A stretch of DNA of 64,000 nucleotides from Apodemus sylvaticus (taxonomy: Eukaryota; Chordata; Mammalia; Rodentia; Muridae), in assembly GCF_947179515.1 (NCBI RefSeq), contig NC_067491.1, positions 10,722,027 to 10,786,026 on the forward strand. The letters run 5' to 3'. Both the position numbers and the translations under genes were made by a program. The notes below the pieces were generated by a model. The model made no database searches, was not told where the DNA came from, and was given only the letters and a program-made list of their open reading frames with translations. Shown one piece after another: positions 1 through 11,490 of the stretch. The stretch's first letter is position 1. Each line of letters starts with the position of its first letter.

Positions 1-6
1 ACTGGT

Positions 7-60
7 GCATGTGTGTGTGTGTGTGTACATACTGGTGCATGTGCATATGTGCATGTACAT
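7..60. repeat. TG-rich microsatellite
   Basis: Alternating TG/CA with interruptions (TGCA, TACA). It keeps both strands free of stops and so creates spurious short open frames. Confidence 0.85.
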
Positions 61-88
61 ATGGAGACTAAAGGTTGCCATTGGATGT

Positions 89-212
89 CTTTTTCTTTTT
101 TCTCCTCTCTGTCTCTCTCTCTTTCTTTCTTTCTTTGTCTTTTTCCTTCCTTTCTTCTTTTACTATCTTCCTCCCTTCCTTTCTTTCTATTATTTATTCT
201 TCTCTCATACAT
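89..212. repeat. Pyrimidine-rich low-complexity tract
   Basis: Almost pure C/T on the plus strand (TTTC, TCTC and CCTT units). It lies directly beside an L1 3' fragment, as is common for the polypurine tract of rodent L1 3'UTRs. Confidence 0.8.
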
Positions 213-331
213 TTTGTCTCAACCACAATTTCCCTCCCCCCTACCTCCCTTCTCCAGATCCACACCTCCCCCTTTCTCTTCAGAAAAGGGCAGACCTCCC
301 AGGGATATCAACCAAACATAGCATATCATGT
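213..331 (-). mobile_element. L1 3'UTR fragment (Lx-like)
   Basis: C-rich sequence followed by a segment resembling the antisense of an old rodent L1 3'UTR, with the recognisable 'cagaaaagggcagacctccc' stretch. A related copy is seen at 38775-39060. Family assignment is from memory. Confidence 0.5.
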
Positions 332-1620
332 CTTTTCATCTCGCCTTCAAAAATAATGCTTTTACTCATTGTCTGGTGATGAATCTTGGCTGCTTTGTTA
401 CAGATTCTGGAGGACATCTTAGGATGTACTCATCTACTTAGGAGCAAAAATATCTGCTCTGAGAGGATTGAGGATGTCAAAATAACATTGCCCATTATAA
501 ATGAGATGTCCCCTGAATTTGGATCTTGGGGAGGAAGTTCATGGGAAATGTATGGAAAGTTACTGATCCTATGAACCTCTGCAGATCTGCAGTTAGGCTC
601 CCAGTGGTGAACATGAGGCCTCTGCTACCTAGCAAAGCTGGGATTTTGGGGGGAAAAACAGTTGAATAGGAAGCAGAGTGGAGAGAGGGGCCCTGAAACC
701 TGTCATTCATTTTGCCTGACAGACCTTGAGAAAATAAAACATGTACTTAATTTTTTTTTAAACTCAGTTAGCACTAACTTAGAGCCAGTTAGAGGAAAAC
801 ACAAGGAAAATGTAGTTTCTCTTTTGACTGTAGAACAGACCAACACAAGGTCTAGCTTCAGGTAAATGCCAAGGTAAACTGTGGGTGCTCTGTTCAAAGG
901 TGGCACCCGACAGTGAGGTAAAGGGGCACACCCAGCTTTTGGCGAATGGTCTGCCACCTCAAGTTGAAACTCTGTACCTTGTGTATCTTATTATGTGGGT
1001 CTTCCATTCAGAGGGGGTCCTGATCCTATTGTTCACCACATGTCTTCCTTGGCACTGGATTGTTAAGGGTTGCCACCTCATTGGCTCCTGCTCTTCCCAT
1101 TACACTCTTGGCAGTGATGCTTGCTTGACCTCTAACATTGGCCTGCTTACCCCCATCTGTTTAGTCTGGACATGGACAAGCTTGGCAGAGCCAAGACTTC
1201 AGCCAGGGCTAATTCCTAGCTAATCCAGCGTCTCCAGGAGGCATTCTGGGTCACCTTGATCTCACTTCTGGGGACACAGAGCTTCCTTTGTGCCTGCCAA
1301 ATTAAGTACACGAACTTCTCTGACTTGAAACTATGATGTGATTTTGTTTTCTTTCTTGTAAGCAAAATGCTCAACGGCTGAAGGGCTATTCTATGCTTGA
1401 ATAAGAACAAAATAGATTTGAGCTAGGTGACGAGCCAAGGAAAATACATGGACTGGAACTCTGCAGAGCTGCTTTTATAAAGGTATTGTGGCAGATAAAC
1501 ACAAGCTAAGCAGACAGATATTAAAATATGGAGCTTGGCCCTATACAGACCCTGTATGCCCCACACCCACCTTGTGTGCGAGAGTTCAGAGGTAGGATTC
1601 ATCTTTCAGTAGCTGAGGCT
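332..1620. other. No gene or repeat recognised
   Basis: Mixed-composition sequence. The short open frames (up to 112 codons) have no recognisable domain, and no splice-supported exon can be argued from sequence alone. Confidence 0.5.
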
Positions 1621-1624
1621 CAGC

Positions 1625-2012
1625 TGGTATGTTACTTTTCTGTTGCTGGGATCAAAGGGGTGACCAAAAAGCAGTTTGCAGAAGAGCTTGTTTCAGCTTA
1701 TGTTTCCAGAAGGATAAATGTCTGTCAAGGCATAGAATCATAGCAGCAAGGAGGAAAACATGGCGGTTGGGGGGGGGGGGGGTTGGTGAAGAAGGTGAGA
1801 GATTTCAGCCATTGGCATGAAGCAGAGAAAGAGAACTGAAAACACAGTGAGGCTTTTAAAGGCTAAAGCCCGCCTTCCGTGACGTACTTCCGCTTCCCGT
1901 GACATACTTCCTTCAGTGAGGCTGTAGCTCCTAAACATTCCCAAACAGCAGCGCTTACCATGCATTTAAATATTTGAGACTATGGGGGACATTTTTCATT
2001 TTTACCACCACA
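1625..2012 (-). mobile_element. Old MaLR LTR, MTD/MTE-like (antisense)
   Basis: The plus strand reads as the reverse complement of an MT-type LTR. It begins with the 'cttttctgttgctg' segment, has an 'aaagcccgcc' block in the middle, and ends with a diverged 'atttgagactatggggg' block followed by 'accaccaca'. A 14-G run (1769-1782) interrupts it. Divergence is high, so the exact left edge is uncertain. Confidence 0.6.
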
Positions 2013-2074
2013 CTGGGGAGGTAGAATGGCGTCTGGCTACCCAGGCAAGAATTTTGCACCTTCCACATACAGTT

Positions 2075-2420
2075 GTTTTCAACGTAATGTTTTTATGGAT
2101 TCTTTGGGAATTTCACATCATGCACCCATATCACACTTGCTTCCCAGACCTTCCATGCCCTCCCCATCTTGAAACACCTCCCCTCAAATAAAAATAAAAA
2201 TTAGAAAAAAAGAGGCAAGTCCAATTTGTATATATCATCTATATACTCACTAATGCACGGTCAAACCCTCCATGGCCTGCTTCTTCAACAGAACTGAGTC
2301 CTTCCCCTACCACACCCCACCAGAAGCCATCAATTGTGGAGAGTTACACTTCAGTATGCTTGCCGTTTTAAAGAGTTAGCGTCAATGGCTTCCTGTCTTT
2401 GCTGTTGCTAGAAACCATGC
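2075..2420 (-). mobile_element. Ancient L1 3' fragment (tentative)
   Basis: Contains blocks I associate with old rodent L1 3'UTRs in antisense ('tttgggaatttcacatcatg', 'gaagccatcaa.tgtggag'). It has an A-rich patch near 2190-2210. Family and limits are uncertain. Confidence 0.4.
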
Positions 2421-2529
2421 AGAAGCCCATCACTGTGCTCCCACTAACTAAAGATGGAGGAAGCTACTTTTGCAATGATATCGATGACTGTGGACAAGTG
2501 CATTTCATCCAAGTAACGTTAGACTAGAT

Positions 2530-2703
2530 TTGTGTCCCAACAATTGGCACTGCGATTTTGAGTACATCATGTAAACTGTCTGAGCCCCATCTTTAAACTG
2601 GGAAGAAAAATCCCTACCTTGTTGGGTTGTTACAAGAAGGATCTGTTAGAATCCCAGCACCTACAGTGCCAGGCACATAGAACTTGTCTGAATAAACAGT
2701 AAC
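2530..2703 (+). mobile_element. MIR SINE
   Basis: Follows the MIR order: 'tgtctgagcc' block, 'aaactggg', a 'ccctacctt.ttgggttgtt' block, then 'agtgccaggcacatag' and 'aataaacagt'. The full core and 3' end are recognisable. This is a mammal-wide relic and therefore among the oldest sequence in the window. Confidence 0.72.
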
Positions 2704-4430
2704 CCCCATTGCATGGCTGATTCCAAGGCTGGGCTTCTCACACTAGTAAAGCGTTCGAAAAAGTAAAATGTCAGCAGACTTGCAAAGGGTGACAGCAAGA
2801 GGAAGCTGACAGCTATTAGCTCTGGCAGGTCTCTAGATTGTACAAGCACATCTCTGTTGACATTTAAGGACTGGTCTGGAAGAAACTGCCCTTGGTGGAA
2901 CAAGTCCAGAAGCGACTCAAAGCCCCTTTTGACACAAATACTTGTGACTTCACCTGAATTAATTTGCTCCTCAGAGGAGTGAAGAAGGTGGAGCCTGGGG
3001 CCTTCTGCCCTTTCGTTACCAAATATTGAAATAATCTTTAAACGAAACTAAAAGAACCTTAGAAGAGATCCCTGATTTCTCCAGTAACACATGGTACCCA
3101 GTGTGGGTTCCCAACTTCCTTGGTGGCTTATACAGGAATGTTACAGATGACTCTCTGAGGACACAGCTTGGTGACAATATTATGTTGTGCAATTTAGGTG
3201 AACTAAGCCTCTGGCGCCTCATGTCACCAATGGTTGCCCTTTGGCTAAGACTCCTCTCAGGGAGTGCCAGTTTCCAAGTGCGATCTTTTCACCTTGTGTA
3301 GGTAGGTCTGTAAGTTCTTTGCCTTGCTGCTCTGTTGGCTTGGGAGAGAGAAAAATCTTTATCTTCCCCTTCCAGGCTCATTCCCTTAGGTGTGGTTGCT
3401 GGACCTGGCTCGTTTCCATGCATATTTATGGGTTATGGCTATGGGTTTTAAGGTAAACAATGCTAAACTTAACTCCCTAGCTATTCTCCCTGACCACAGG
3501 ATACCATCCTTTTCCCTATCACCTCTGTCCTTACCTTGGAGTCAGAGAGACCTGTGTTCCAAGGTAGGAGAAGGGAGAACATTTGGAGAGGCTTGGCAGG
3601 GTCAGGCACACAGGCATCTGACCAAAACACGAACACCAGCACTGCATTGAACCATGAAGGCTATGTCATTGCTGGATGCCTGATCCGAGGACCCAAGGCA
3701 GTTGCTTTTCTCTGAAAGCTCACCCCAGGAGGCTGCAGAGGTTTGAAAATAAGGATAAACTATTTTTAGCAACTGTATTTGACTTGATTGACTCCTGAGG
3801 CAGTGTGGAAATGGGCATGAACCCTCTGGCCTCCTCATAGATGGCTAGGTAGAAAAGTTACACCATGGAGTCTTCCCTTGTAATCCCTCCAAAGCAGCAA
3901 TGCTGACATACACTAAACACAATTCCATGTTCGCACCTATTCTTTTATGGCCTCCTGTCCCAGCTGACCTAGAAGCTAACAGGAGTTCAAAATGGTGAAA
4001 CCAAGGTGACAGCTGTTGAAGTTCCCATTTACAATTAGCTTTAAGGTATATGAACATCTGCCAGGAACCTGCCCAGCAACTGGTACTAAGGACAGTAGCA
4101 GTGGTAGAAGTAGTGGATTTCAGGGGCAAAACTTAGTTTTTAAGGGTGAAAATTGCTTACTTTTAGTAATACTAAGTCCAAAAGCCTTTGGCTTCTGGTA
4201 TTAAACTCTTGTTGGCATCTGCAGGGAATTGAGAAGAAAAAAGGCTTAATTACAAGTGTTCTTCACTTTCTGGCTTAGGAGCTTCTCCCTGGGCAGGTGA
4301 GAGTCATGGAACTCATTAACTCTTTGTGAACCAGGGAGAAAAGAAAAGAAAAAGAAAACTTATTTACACAAACAATATGCACAGACCTATAGATATACAT
4401 ATACACACTCTGGTAGGGCTCGACCATCTG
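2704..4430. other. No gene recognised
   Basis: About 1.7 kb of unique-looking sequence without a long open frame, a recognised SINE or an LTR. Purine runs near 4335-4355 are short. Confidence 0.45.
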
Positions 4431-4437
4431 TCTCATC

Positions 4438-4530
4438 AACTCCACACATGTTCATGCTAACTTACATACATACACATATACCTACCTACCTACATACGTA
4501 TAAACAAAGAGACATATACATATTTACATT
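4438..4530. repeat. Degenerate TACA/TACC microsatellite
   Basis: Repeated TACATACA, CCTACCTACC and ATATACAT units with many interruptions. It looks old. Confidence 0.65.
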
Positions 4531-5588
4531 TGGTGGATGGGGCAGAGACCCCCAAGCCACACTTTCTTCCTTCTCTCTGGCCTTCTTATAAAGTCCAAAG
4601 TTCTTTATAAAACTACCTCATAGATAAAATGTTACACAAAAGGGGAATTACAGAAGGATGTTGATAGTTCAAAGCAGTGTTTCATTCTATAAGCTCATTA
4701 TAAGTTCAAAGCAACAGTTTCCCATGACCTCACTTTATCACAGTGCCCACCTTGGATCTAGCCTAGAATGGATGTTTTTTCCTTGACCACAAATTTGTCT
4801 CAAGCCTATTTCTCTTTGCATTTTTTTAATGCGACCTTTACTTATTATTCTAAGAGGAGTGGGCACATTCTACTTTTGCTTCTAACCTTATTATATTTTC
4901 TTCTAGCAAAACAACCAAAGCCATCTCTTAGAACTTTCATCCTAAAATTATTTAAATCAAATCAGGAAGCCTATAAAGTCATTAATTCATCCAAATGACA
5001 TTAATTCATAAAAGTTCATCTTTATGTTGATCTGCAGGAAATCTGCCCAATAGGGTGGGGTTAAAGCCCAGGAACCATTAGACTATGTAATAAGTGACAG
5101 GAAAGGCGAATCAGTACTATGATGCAATCCTGGGAGGGGATCTCCAAAGACTGCAATTCAGGGTTTATCTACCACAGCTAGGCAAAGCACTGGGCCATCT
5201 CCAGAAAACTTACTTATTTGTCATTAGCCCTTTCTAGATGACTCCTGACAGAATCCCAATCCATGAACCCAGACCATGGAACTTCCTTCTTATGTCTGTT
5301 TTCTTACTGTGCTATTTTGGGGATCTGTCCCTCAGGTCGATCCCTGCCCCTCTGTGTGTACTATCTTCTGCGATGTTTATGCTGACCTAAAAACTATGTG
5401 GTTAAGTTTGTTTAATGTTTTCTGGTGTTTCTTTTTCTTGGATTCCTTGGGATAATTCCAGATCCTTATAAAAACTAAATTATTGCTGTAACTGAGAGTT
5501 GGTAGTATGTTTTGGGGGGGGGGGCTGGGGGAAGGAGAGTAGAACCTGATTCTCACCAATCAAAGTAACCAGTAGTCTTGACAGTGGA
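4531..5588. other. AT-rich unclassified sequence
   Basis: AT-rich, with several 'ctttataaa' motifs near 4580-4610 and a G run at 5514-5524. Parts feel like a decayed retroviral or L1 relic, but I cannot name a family. No coding potential is evident. Confidence 0.35.
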
Positions 5589-5600
5589 GAGGCTTAGTCC

Positions 5601-5774
5601 TCAGCAGTTAAGAGAACTGGGTGCTCTTCCAGAGGCCCTGAGTTCAATTCTCAGCAACCACGTGGTGGCTCACAACCATTTGTAATGGTATCCAATGCCC
5701 TCTTCTGGTGTGTCTGAAGACAGCTACAATGTACTCATATAAGTAAAATAAATAAATCTTAAAAGAAAAAAAAA
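5601..5774 (+). mobile_element. B2 SINE with target-site duplication
   Basis: B2 body with the 'gctcttccagaggccctgag' box, the 'caaccacgtggtggctcacaa' region, 'cctcttctggtgtgtctgaa', and an AATAAA-containing A-rich tail. Flanking 12-mers at 5589-5600 (gaggcttagtcc) and 5775-5786 (gaagcttagtcc) match at 11 of 12, marking the insertion ends. Confidence 0.9.
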
Positions 5775-6049
5775 GAAGCTTAGTCCTTGCTAACTAAGGC
5801 ATGCTGGGAGCTGAGGAAAATATGGTGCTCCAATTCCCAGTAAGTTTTTGGGTCTTGGTTCTCATTAACCAGAGAAACTCCAGCATAGAGCATCATGTGC
5901 TCTACTGATTCCCAGCCAATTTGAGAACACTTACCTTTAAGGGGAAAATGTTTTAATGTTGTCAGACAGTTTCAGATAATTGTTAGAGAAAAGTAACCAA
6001 TAATTGACAACATAAGCTTCAATACCATTGCCCAGCTGGATCTGTTTTG

Positions 6050-6052
6050 CAA

Positions 6053-6083
<31 letters not shown>

Positions 6084-6084
6084 A
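6050..6084. repeat. (AAAT)n microsatellite
   Basis: About eight uninterrupted AAAT units. Confidence 0.95.
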
Positions 6085-6398
6085 TGTTGGATGTCTTATG
6101 CCCAAGCCTTTCTTCCAAACTGGGGCAACTGACCTTCTGCATGTTCAACAATATGGAGGCCAGTGCAGATGCAGATGAGAGGTCAAAGGGACCAATGTTT
6201 GCCTTTACCTCCAGGTCAGTTTTTTATTGAGGCATTTCTGAAAGGATGCTACAGCTAAAGTAAGTAACCAAATATTTAGATCAGAGGCCATGAAGGCCTC
6301 ATAGATTCTAACTAGTGTACATTCAGTAAAGAAGATGTTCAACACAGAGGAATATGCTTTCAGTGCTTCAGAGAAAATGTCACAGCAAGATCACAACA

Positions 6399-6610
6399 AC
6401 TGGCTGGTTTTGTGTGTCAACTTGACACAATTTAGAATCATCAGAAAGGAAGGAGACTCAGCTGAGGAAATGCCTCCATGAGATCCAGCTGTAAAGCACT
6501 TTCTCAACAAGTAATCTATTGGGGGAGGACCCAGCCCTTTGTGGGTGGCGCCATTCCTGGGCTGGTGGTCCTGAGTTCTATACAGCTTACCGTGGGGAGC
6601 AATCTAGTAA
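6399..6610 (+). mobile_element. ORR1 (MaLR) LTR, 5' part
   Basis: Matches the ORR1 start ('ctggctggttttgtgtgtca'), the 'gcctccatgagatccagctg' block, and the 'gtgggtggcgccattcctgg' block through 'ttctata'. The 3' third present in the copies at 43.8 and 57.2 kb is missing, so this copy is truncated. Confidence 0.82.
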
Positions 6611-6624
6611 GCTGTGTAAAATTT

Positions 6625-7375
6625 AAAAAAAAACTATTATTTTCTGTATATAGTAATTAATGCTGGAAACTAATACAGCATAAATTATTCCTTAACTAGC
6701 TAGCTTTCCAAATAACCATGCAGAAACCTTTTAATATTTCAAAGCCTAGGTCTTAGCAGGGCAGACTCGCAACTGTCTCATCTAAGTTAAACTGACCACC
6801 TTTCTCCATCCAGCCACATGGCTAGCTATATTTTCCAGGCCTATAGTCATATTTGTCTCCTGTCTTAGTTAGGGTTTTACTTCTATGAACAGACACCATG
6901 ACCAAGGCAAGTCTTATACATGACAACATTTAATTGGGGCTGGCTTATAGGTTCGGAGACTCACTCCACTGTCAACAAGGCAGAAGAAGCATGGTAGCAT
7001 CCAGGCAGGCATGGTGCAGGAGGAGCTGAGAGTTCTACATCTTCATCTGAAGGAAGTCAGGATCAGACTGGGTATGCTCAGGCATCTAGGAGGAAGATCT
7101 CCAAGCCCAACCCACAGTGACACACTTCCTCCAACAAGGCCACACCTTCTCATAGTGCCACTCCCTGGGATGAGCATATGCACTCCATCACATCTCCTGG
7201 GGAAGGCTTTTTTTTCTTTCCAGAGTTCCTTTCTTCCTCCCAGGAAGTCTCACCATCCACTTCCTGCTTCGCTAATTGGCCATCAGATTTTTATTAAAAC
7301 CAATCAGAGAATCCCTTAGGTAGGCAAGGAAGGACAGAGACACAATTTTGCACAGCACACCCCAACAAAACAGCA
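6625..7375. mobile_element. Older repeat split by the MT LTR (family unknown)
   Basis: The two flanks of the MT insertion read as one older unit when the MT and one TSD copy are removed. The right flank contains an 'aattggcc' to 'accaatcagagaa' block typical of some rodent ERV LTRs. The family is not recognised. Confidence 0.3.
6861..7192 (-). mobile_element. MT (MaLR) solo LTR with 5-bp TSD
   Basis: A 332-bp antisense MT LTR. The plus strand starts 'tgtcttagttagggtttta', passes through 'accatgaccaaggcaa', 'ggcaggcatggtgcaggagg' and 'acaaggccacacc', and ends 'ccatcaca'. The pentamer tctcc is present exactly at 6856-6860 and 7193-7197. This is the 5-bp duplication expected for ERVL-MaLR elements, so it is a complete solo LTR. 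Confidence 0.92.
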
Positions 7376-7630
7376 CTACTCCATGGCTTCTGCTTCAGTC
7401 CCTGCTTCCAGGTTCTGTCTTTAGTTCCTGAACAAAATGTCCAAATAAATACATTTTTTTATTATAAAGAATAAACACATTTAAAGTATATGATAGGTTA
7501 TGGATACATATATGTGGATATTTGTAATTTATCCATTCTATAATCACCATGTCTAGTAAATTGTTACAGAGTAGATCTTCACGTCCTGGAAGGAGGGGTA
7601 GCTATCTCAAGATCATATAGTTAAGGTAAT
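7376..7630. other. No gene recognised
   Basis: Short AT-rich gap between the split repeat and the L1 tail. Confidence 0.5.
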
Positions 7631-7888
7631 TATTTTTTCTTTTTTTTATTTGATATATTCTTTATTTACATTTCAAATGATTTCCCCTTTTCTGGCTCCC
7701 CATGCCCCGAAAGTCCCATAAGCCCTCTTCCCTCCCCCTGTTCCCCCATCTACCCCTTCCCTCTTCCCTGTTCTGGTTTTCCCCTATACTGCTGCACTGA
7801 GTCTTTCCAGAACCAGGGGCCACTCCTCCGTTCTTCTTGGACATCATTTAATATGTGGATTATGTCTTGGGTATTCAAAGTTTCTAGG

Positions 7889-9619
7889 CTAATATCCACT
7901 TATCAGTGAGTGCATACCATGATTGATCTTTTGAGACTGGGTTACCTCACTTAGTATGATATTCTCCAGCTCCATCCATTTGTCTAAGAATTTTATGAAT
8001 TCACATTATTTCCATTGTGTAAATATACCACATTTTTTTTGTATCCATTCCTCCATTGAGGGACATCTGGGTTCTTTCCAGCTTCTGGCTACTACAAATA
8101 GGACTGCTATGAACATAGTGGAGTATGTGTCCTTATTGCATGCTAGGGAATCCTCTGGGTATATGCCCAGGAGTGGTATAGCAGGGACCTCCAGAAGTGT
8201 CATGCCCAGATTTCTGAGGAACTGGCAGACTGATTTCCAAAGTGGTTTTATCATCTTGCAATCCCACCAGCAGTGGAGGAGTGTTCCTCTTTCTCCACAT
8301 CCTCGCTAACACCTGCTGTCTCCTGATTTTTTGACCTTAGCCATTCTGACTGGTGTGAGGCGAAATCTTAGGGTTGTTTTGATTTGCAGTTCCCTAATGA
8401 TTAATGATGTTGAACATTTCTTAAGGTGCTTCTCAACCATCCAAAGTTCTTCATGTGAAAATTCTTTGTTTAGCTCTATACCCCACTTTATAATAGGGTT
8501 ATTTGGTTCTCTGAGTTCTACCTTCTTGAGTTCTTTGTATATATTAGATATTAGCTCTCTGTCAGATTTAAGGTTGGTGAAGATCCTTTCCCAATCTGTT
8601 GGTTGACGTTTTGTCCTTTTGACAGTGTCCTTTGCCTTACAGAAACTTTGTAGTTTTATGAGGTCCTATTTGTCTATTCTTGATCTTAGAGCATAAGCTA
8701 TTGGTGTTCTGTTCAGGAACTTTTCCCCTGTGCCCATGTCCTCAAGGGTCTTCCCCAGTTTCTTTTCTATTAGTTTCAGTGTGTCAGGTTTTATGTGGAG
8801 GTCCTTGATCCACTTGGAGTTGAGCTTAGTACAAGGAGATAAAAATGGATCGATTTGCATTCTTCTGCATGCTGACCTCCAGTTGAACCAGCACCATTTC
8901 TTGAAAAGGCTATCTTTTTTCCACTGCATGCTTTCAGCTCCTTTGTTGAAGATCAAGTGACCATAGGTGTGTGGGTTCATTTCTGGGTCTTCAATCATAT
9001 TCCATTGATCCGCTTGCCTGACATTGTACCAATATCATGCAGTTTTTATCACTATTGCTCTGTAGTAATGTTTGAGGTCTGGGATACTGATTACCCTAGA
9101 AGTTCTTTTACTGTTGAGAATAGTTTTAGCTATCCTGGGTTTTTTGTTATTCCAGATGAATTTGAGAATAGCTCTTTCTAGCTCTATGAAGAACTGAGTT
9201 GGGATTTTGAAGGGGATTGCATTGAATCTGTAGATTGCTTTTGGCAAGAAGGCCATTTTAACTATATTAATCCTGCCAATCCACGAGCATGGAAGATTTT
9301 TCCATTTTCTGAGGTCTTCTTTGATTTCCTTCTTCAGAGATCTGAAGTTCTTGTCATATAGATCTTTAACTTGTTTGGTTAGAGTCACCCCAAGATACTT
9401 CATGCTGTTTGTAGCCATTGTCATTTCTCTAATTTCTTTCTCAGTCTGCTTATCCTTTGAGTATAGAAAGGCTACTGATTTTCTTGAGTTGATTTTGTAA
9501 CCAGCCACTTTGCTGAAGTTGTTTATCAGCTGTAGTTCTCTGGTGGGGGTTTTTGGTCACTTATGTATACTATCATATCATCTGCAAATAGTGATAATTT
9601 GACTTCTTCCTTTCGAATT
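7889..9619 (-). pseudogene. L1 ORF2 C-terminal half (RT and cysteine-rich region), decayed
   Basis: The relic begins just before the reverse transcriptase catalytic motif FADD, encoded antisense at about 9575-9590. It continues through fragments such as 'KYLGVTLTKQVKDLYDKNF', 'WIGRINIVKM', 'WNNKKPRIAK', 'EDPEMNPHTYGHLIF', 'PLLGIYPEDS' and a terminal 'SLISGY' before the stop. Stops and frameshifts split it into pieces at 9035-9508, 8666-8998 and 8006-8254. In an intact L1 this protein nicks DNA and copies L1 RNA by target-primed reverse transcription. Here the endonuclease and N-terminal RT are missing. Confidence 0.93.
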
Positions 9620-10699
9620 TGAGAGTTTCGCTGGGTATAGTAGTGTTGGCTGGCATTTGTGTTCTCTTACAGTCTGCATGAGCTCCGCCCAGGATCTTCT
9701 AGCTTTCGTGGTCTCTGGTGAGAAGTCTGGTGTGATTCTGATAGGTCTTCCTTTATATGTTACTTGCCCTTTTTCTCTTACTGCCCTAAGTATTCTTTTT
9801 TTGTTTAGTACATTTGGGGTTTTGATTATTATGTGATGGGAAGTATTTCTGTTCTAGTCCAGTCTGTTTGGAGTTCTGTAGGCTTCTTGTATATTCATGG
9901 GCATCTCTCTCTTTAGGTTAGGGAAGTTTTTTCCATAATTTTGTTGAAGATATTTGCTGGCCCTTTAAGTTGTAAATCTTCACTCTCATCAATGCCTATA
10001 ATCCTTAGATTTGGCTTTTTCATTGTGTCCTGGATTTCCTGAATGTTTTGGGTTACAAGCTTTTTGCATTTTGCATTTTCTTTGACTGTTGAGTCCATGT
10101 TTTCTATGGTATCTTTGGCATCTGAGATTCTTTCTTCTATCTCTTGTATTTTGTTGTTGATATTTGCATCTATGGCCCCTGATTTCTTCTCAAGGTTTTC
10201 TATCTCCAAAGTTGTCTCCCTTTGTGAGTTCTTAGTTGTTTCTACTTCTGTTTTTAGATCTTGGATGTTTTTGCTCAGTTCCTTCACTTGATTGTTTGTG
10301 TTTTCCTCTAATTCTTTGAGAGATTTTTGTTTCCTCTTTCATGACTTCTGCCTGTTGATCAAAGTTGTCCTGTATTTCTTTAACTGATTTTTGCATTTCC
10401 TTCTTATTGGCTACTAACTTATGACCCATATTCTCCTGAATTTCTTTAAGTGATTTTTGTGTTTCCATTGTTAGGGCTTTTAGCTTTTGATCATTTTTCT
10501 CCTGAATTTCTTTAAGAGATTTATTTATGTCCTTCAAGTGTTCTTCTATCCGTATCCTGACCAGTGATTTTAAATCCAACTCTTGTTTCTCTGGTGTGTT
10601 GGGGTATCCAGGACTAGCTGTTGTTGGAGAATTGGGTTCAGATGCTGCCATAATGCTTTGGTTTCTGTTAGTAACGTTCCTACTTTTGCCTTTAGCCAT
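9620..10699 (-). pseudogene. L1 ORF1 relic (RNA-binding chaperone), frameshifted
   Basis: The start 'MAKGKSRNVTNRNQ' is antisense at 10699. A coiled-coil segment with repeated 'SLKEIQEN'-like heptad blocks follows (about residues 60-150). Next come 'IQEIEERISDAKDTIENM', 'NLRIIGIDESED' and the C-terminal 'RPIRITPDFSPET' and 'LLYPAKLS' regions. The frame shifts near 10325 and again near 9930. The final residues are replaced by the jump into ORF2 near 9620. In intact L1 the protein forms trimers that coat L1 RNA. Confidence 0.92.
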
Positions 10700-10944
10700 C
10701 TGGTTCTCACTGGTGTTAGATGGTCTTATTGTCACTGGCTGGTGCTTCAACATCCTGTGGGACCTTTAAGGTTATTTCTGCTACACTGGATGACTGGGTT
10801 TCCTCTGGCACAGATTGCTGATATGCTGCCTTCCTCTTTTGTGCCTTTGGAGTCCTGCTGAGTCTTGCCTCAAGCAATGCTATACTTGGGTTGTCTCAGT
10901 GAACCAGGTGTTCCCAGACTGCTCTGTCATGGAGTGAAGATGGC

Positions 10945-11250
10945 GGTGGAGAGTCACTCCCTCTGTTGATCCTCAAGTAGGACATAGGCCCCACAACAGG
11001 CTGGCTAGCAAATGAACCGCCTATGTGCTTAGGTCCTAGGCGCAGGGAGACCCCTGGCGGTTTGCACCCCCAGAGATCTTAAGCTTGGGATAATTCAGTA
11101 CCTAGTGATGCTTTTCTGCCCAGGCAGGCAGCGAAGATCACCTCGGGGAGTCACTCCCTCTGCTGCTCTCTATGTAGGACACAGGCCCTACAACCGACTG
11201 GCTGGCAGATGAACTGCCTATGTGTTCAGGTCCTGGGTGCAGGCCATTTT
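10945..11250 (-). promoter_or_regulatory. L1 5'UTR tandem monomers (about 1.6 copies, unit about 197 bp)
   Basis: The block 'gagtcactccctctg' occurs at 10951 and again at 11148, an offset of 197 bp. Parallel downstream blocks ('aggacataggcccc' versus 'aggacacaggccct', and 'ggctggctagca' versus 'ggctggcagatg') confirm tandem units. Mouse L1 promoters are known to be built from such monomers. This one resembles the older V-like class rather than A, Tf or Gf. A 'gaagatggcgg' (YY1-like) core sits at 10936-10946, at the ORF1-proximal end. Confidence 0.75.
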
Positions 11251-11298
11251 TTTTCATGAGGACTAAATAGTATTAACTCATAAAAAGTTTAATTCAAG

Positions 11299-11490
11299 GG
11301 CTGGAGAGATGAAGCCATTAAGAGCACTTGCTGTCCTTGCAGAGGACCTAAGGTTAGTTTTCAGCACCAACATGGTGGCTCACAACTGTACATGACTCCA
11401 GCTCGAGGGGAGTTCTAGGCCTTCTTCTGACCTCTGAGGATACCAGAGTACACAGATAAAATAAAATAAATAAATCTTAAAAAGAAAGTT
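11299..11490 (+). mobile_element. B3 SINE
   Basis: Shows 'gggctggagagatg', 'agcacttgctgtccttgcag', 'aacatggtggctcacaactg', 'actccag', 'ccttcttctgacctctg' and a tail with repeated AAAT units. The 'actccag...gacctc' middle points to B3 rather than B2. Confidence 0.8.

Larger units (their letters stand above)
7632..11250 (-). mobile_element. L1 retrotransposon, internally deleted, with promoter monomers
   Basis: Read on the minus strand, this holds two tandem 5' monomers (to about 10920), a 5'UTR remainder, ORF1 (from 10699), a junction near 9620 into the C-terminal half of ORF2, the ORF2 stop at 7889, a 3'UTR, and an A-rich tail at 7632-7660. About the first 700 of some 1280 ORF2 codons are absent, including the endonuclease. 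ORF1 has at least two frameshifts, so the copy cannot move autonomously. The monomers are a different type from those of the L1 head at 29.8 kb. Confidence 0.93.

Noticed and set aside
885..1223. 112-codon open frame on the plus strand
   Set aside because: No recognisable domain, no codon-usage or splice support; this length is expected by chance in 64 kb.
5601..5774. Possible tRNA gene in the B2 head (also in ID/B4 heads at 19508 and 47872)
   Set aside because: The tRNA-like boxes belong to SINEs with A-rich tails and TSDs; no complete cloverleaf tRNA gene is present.
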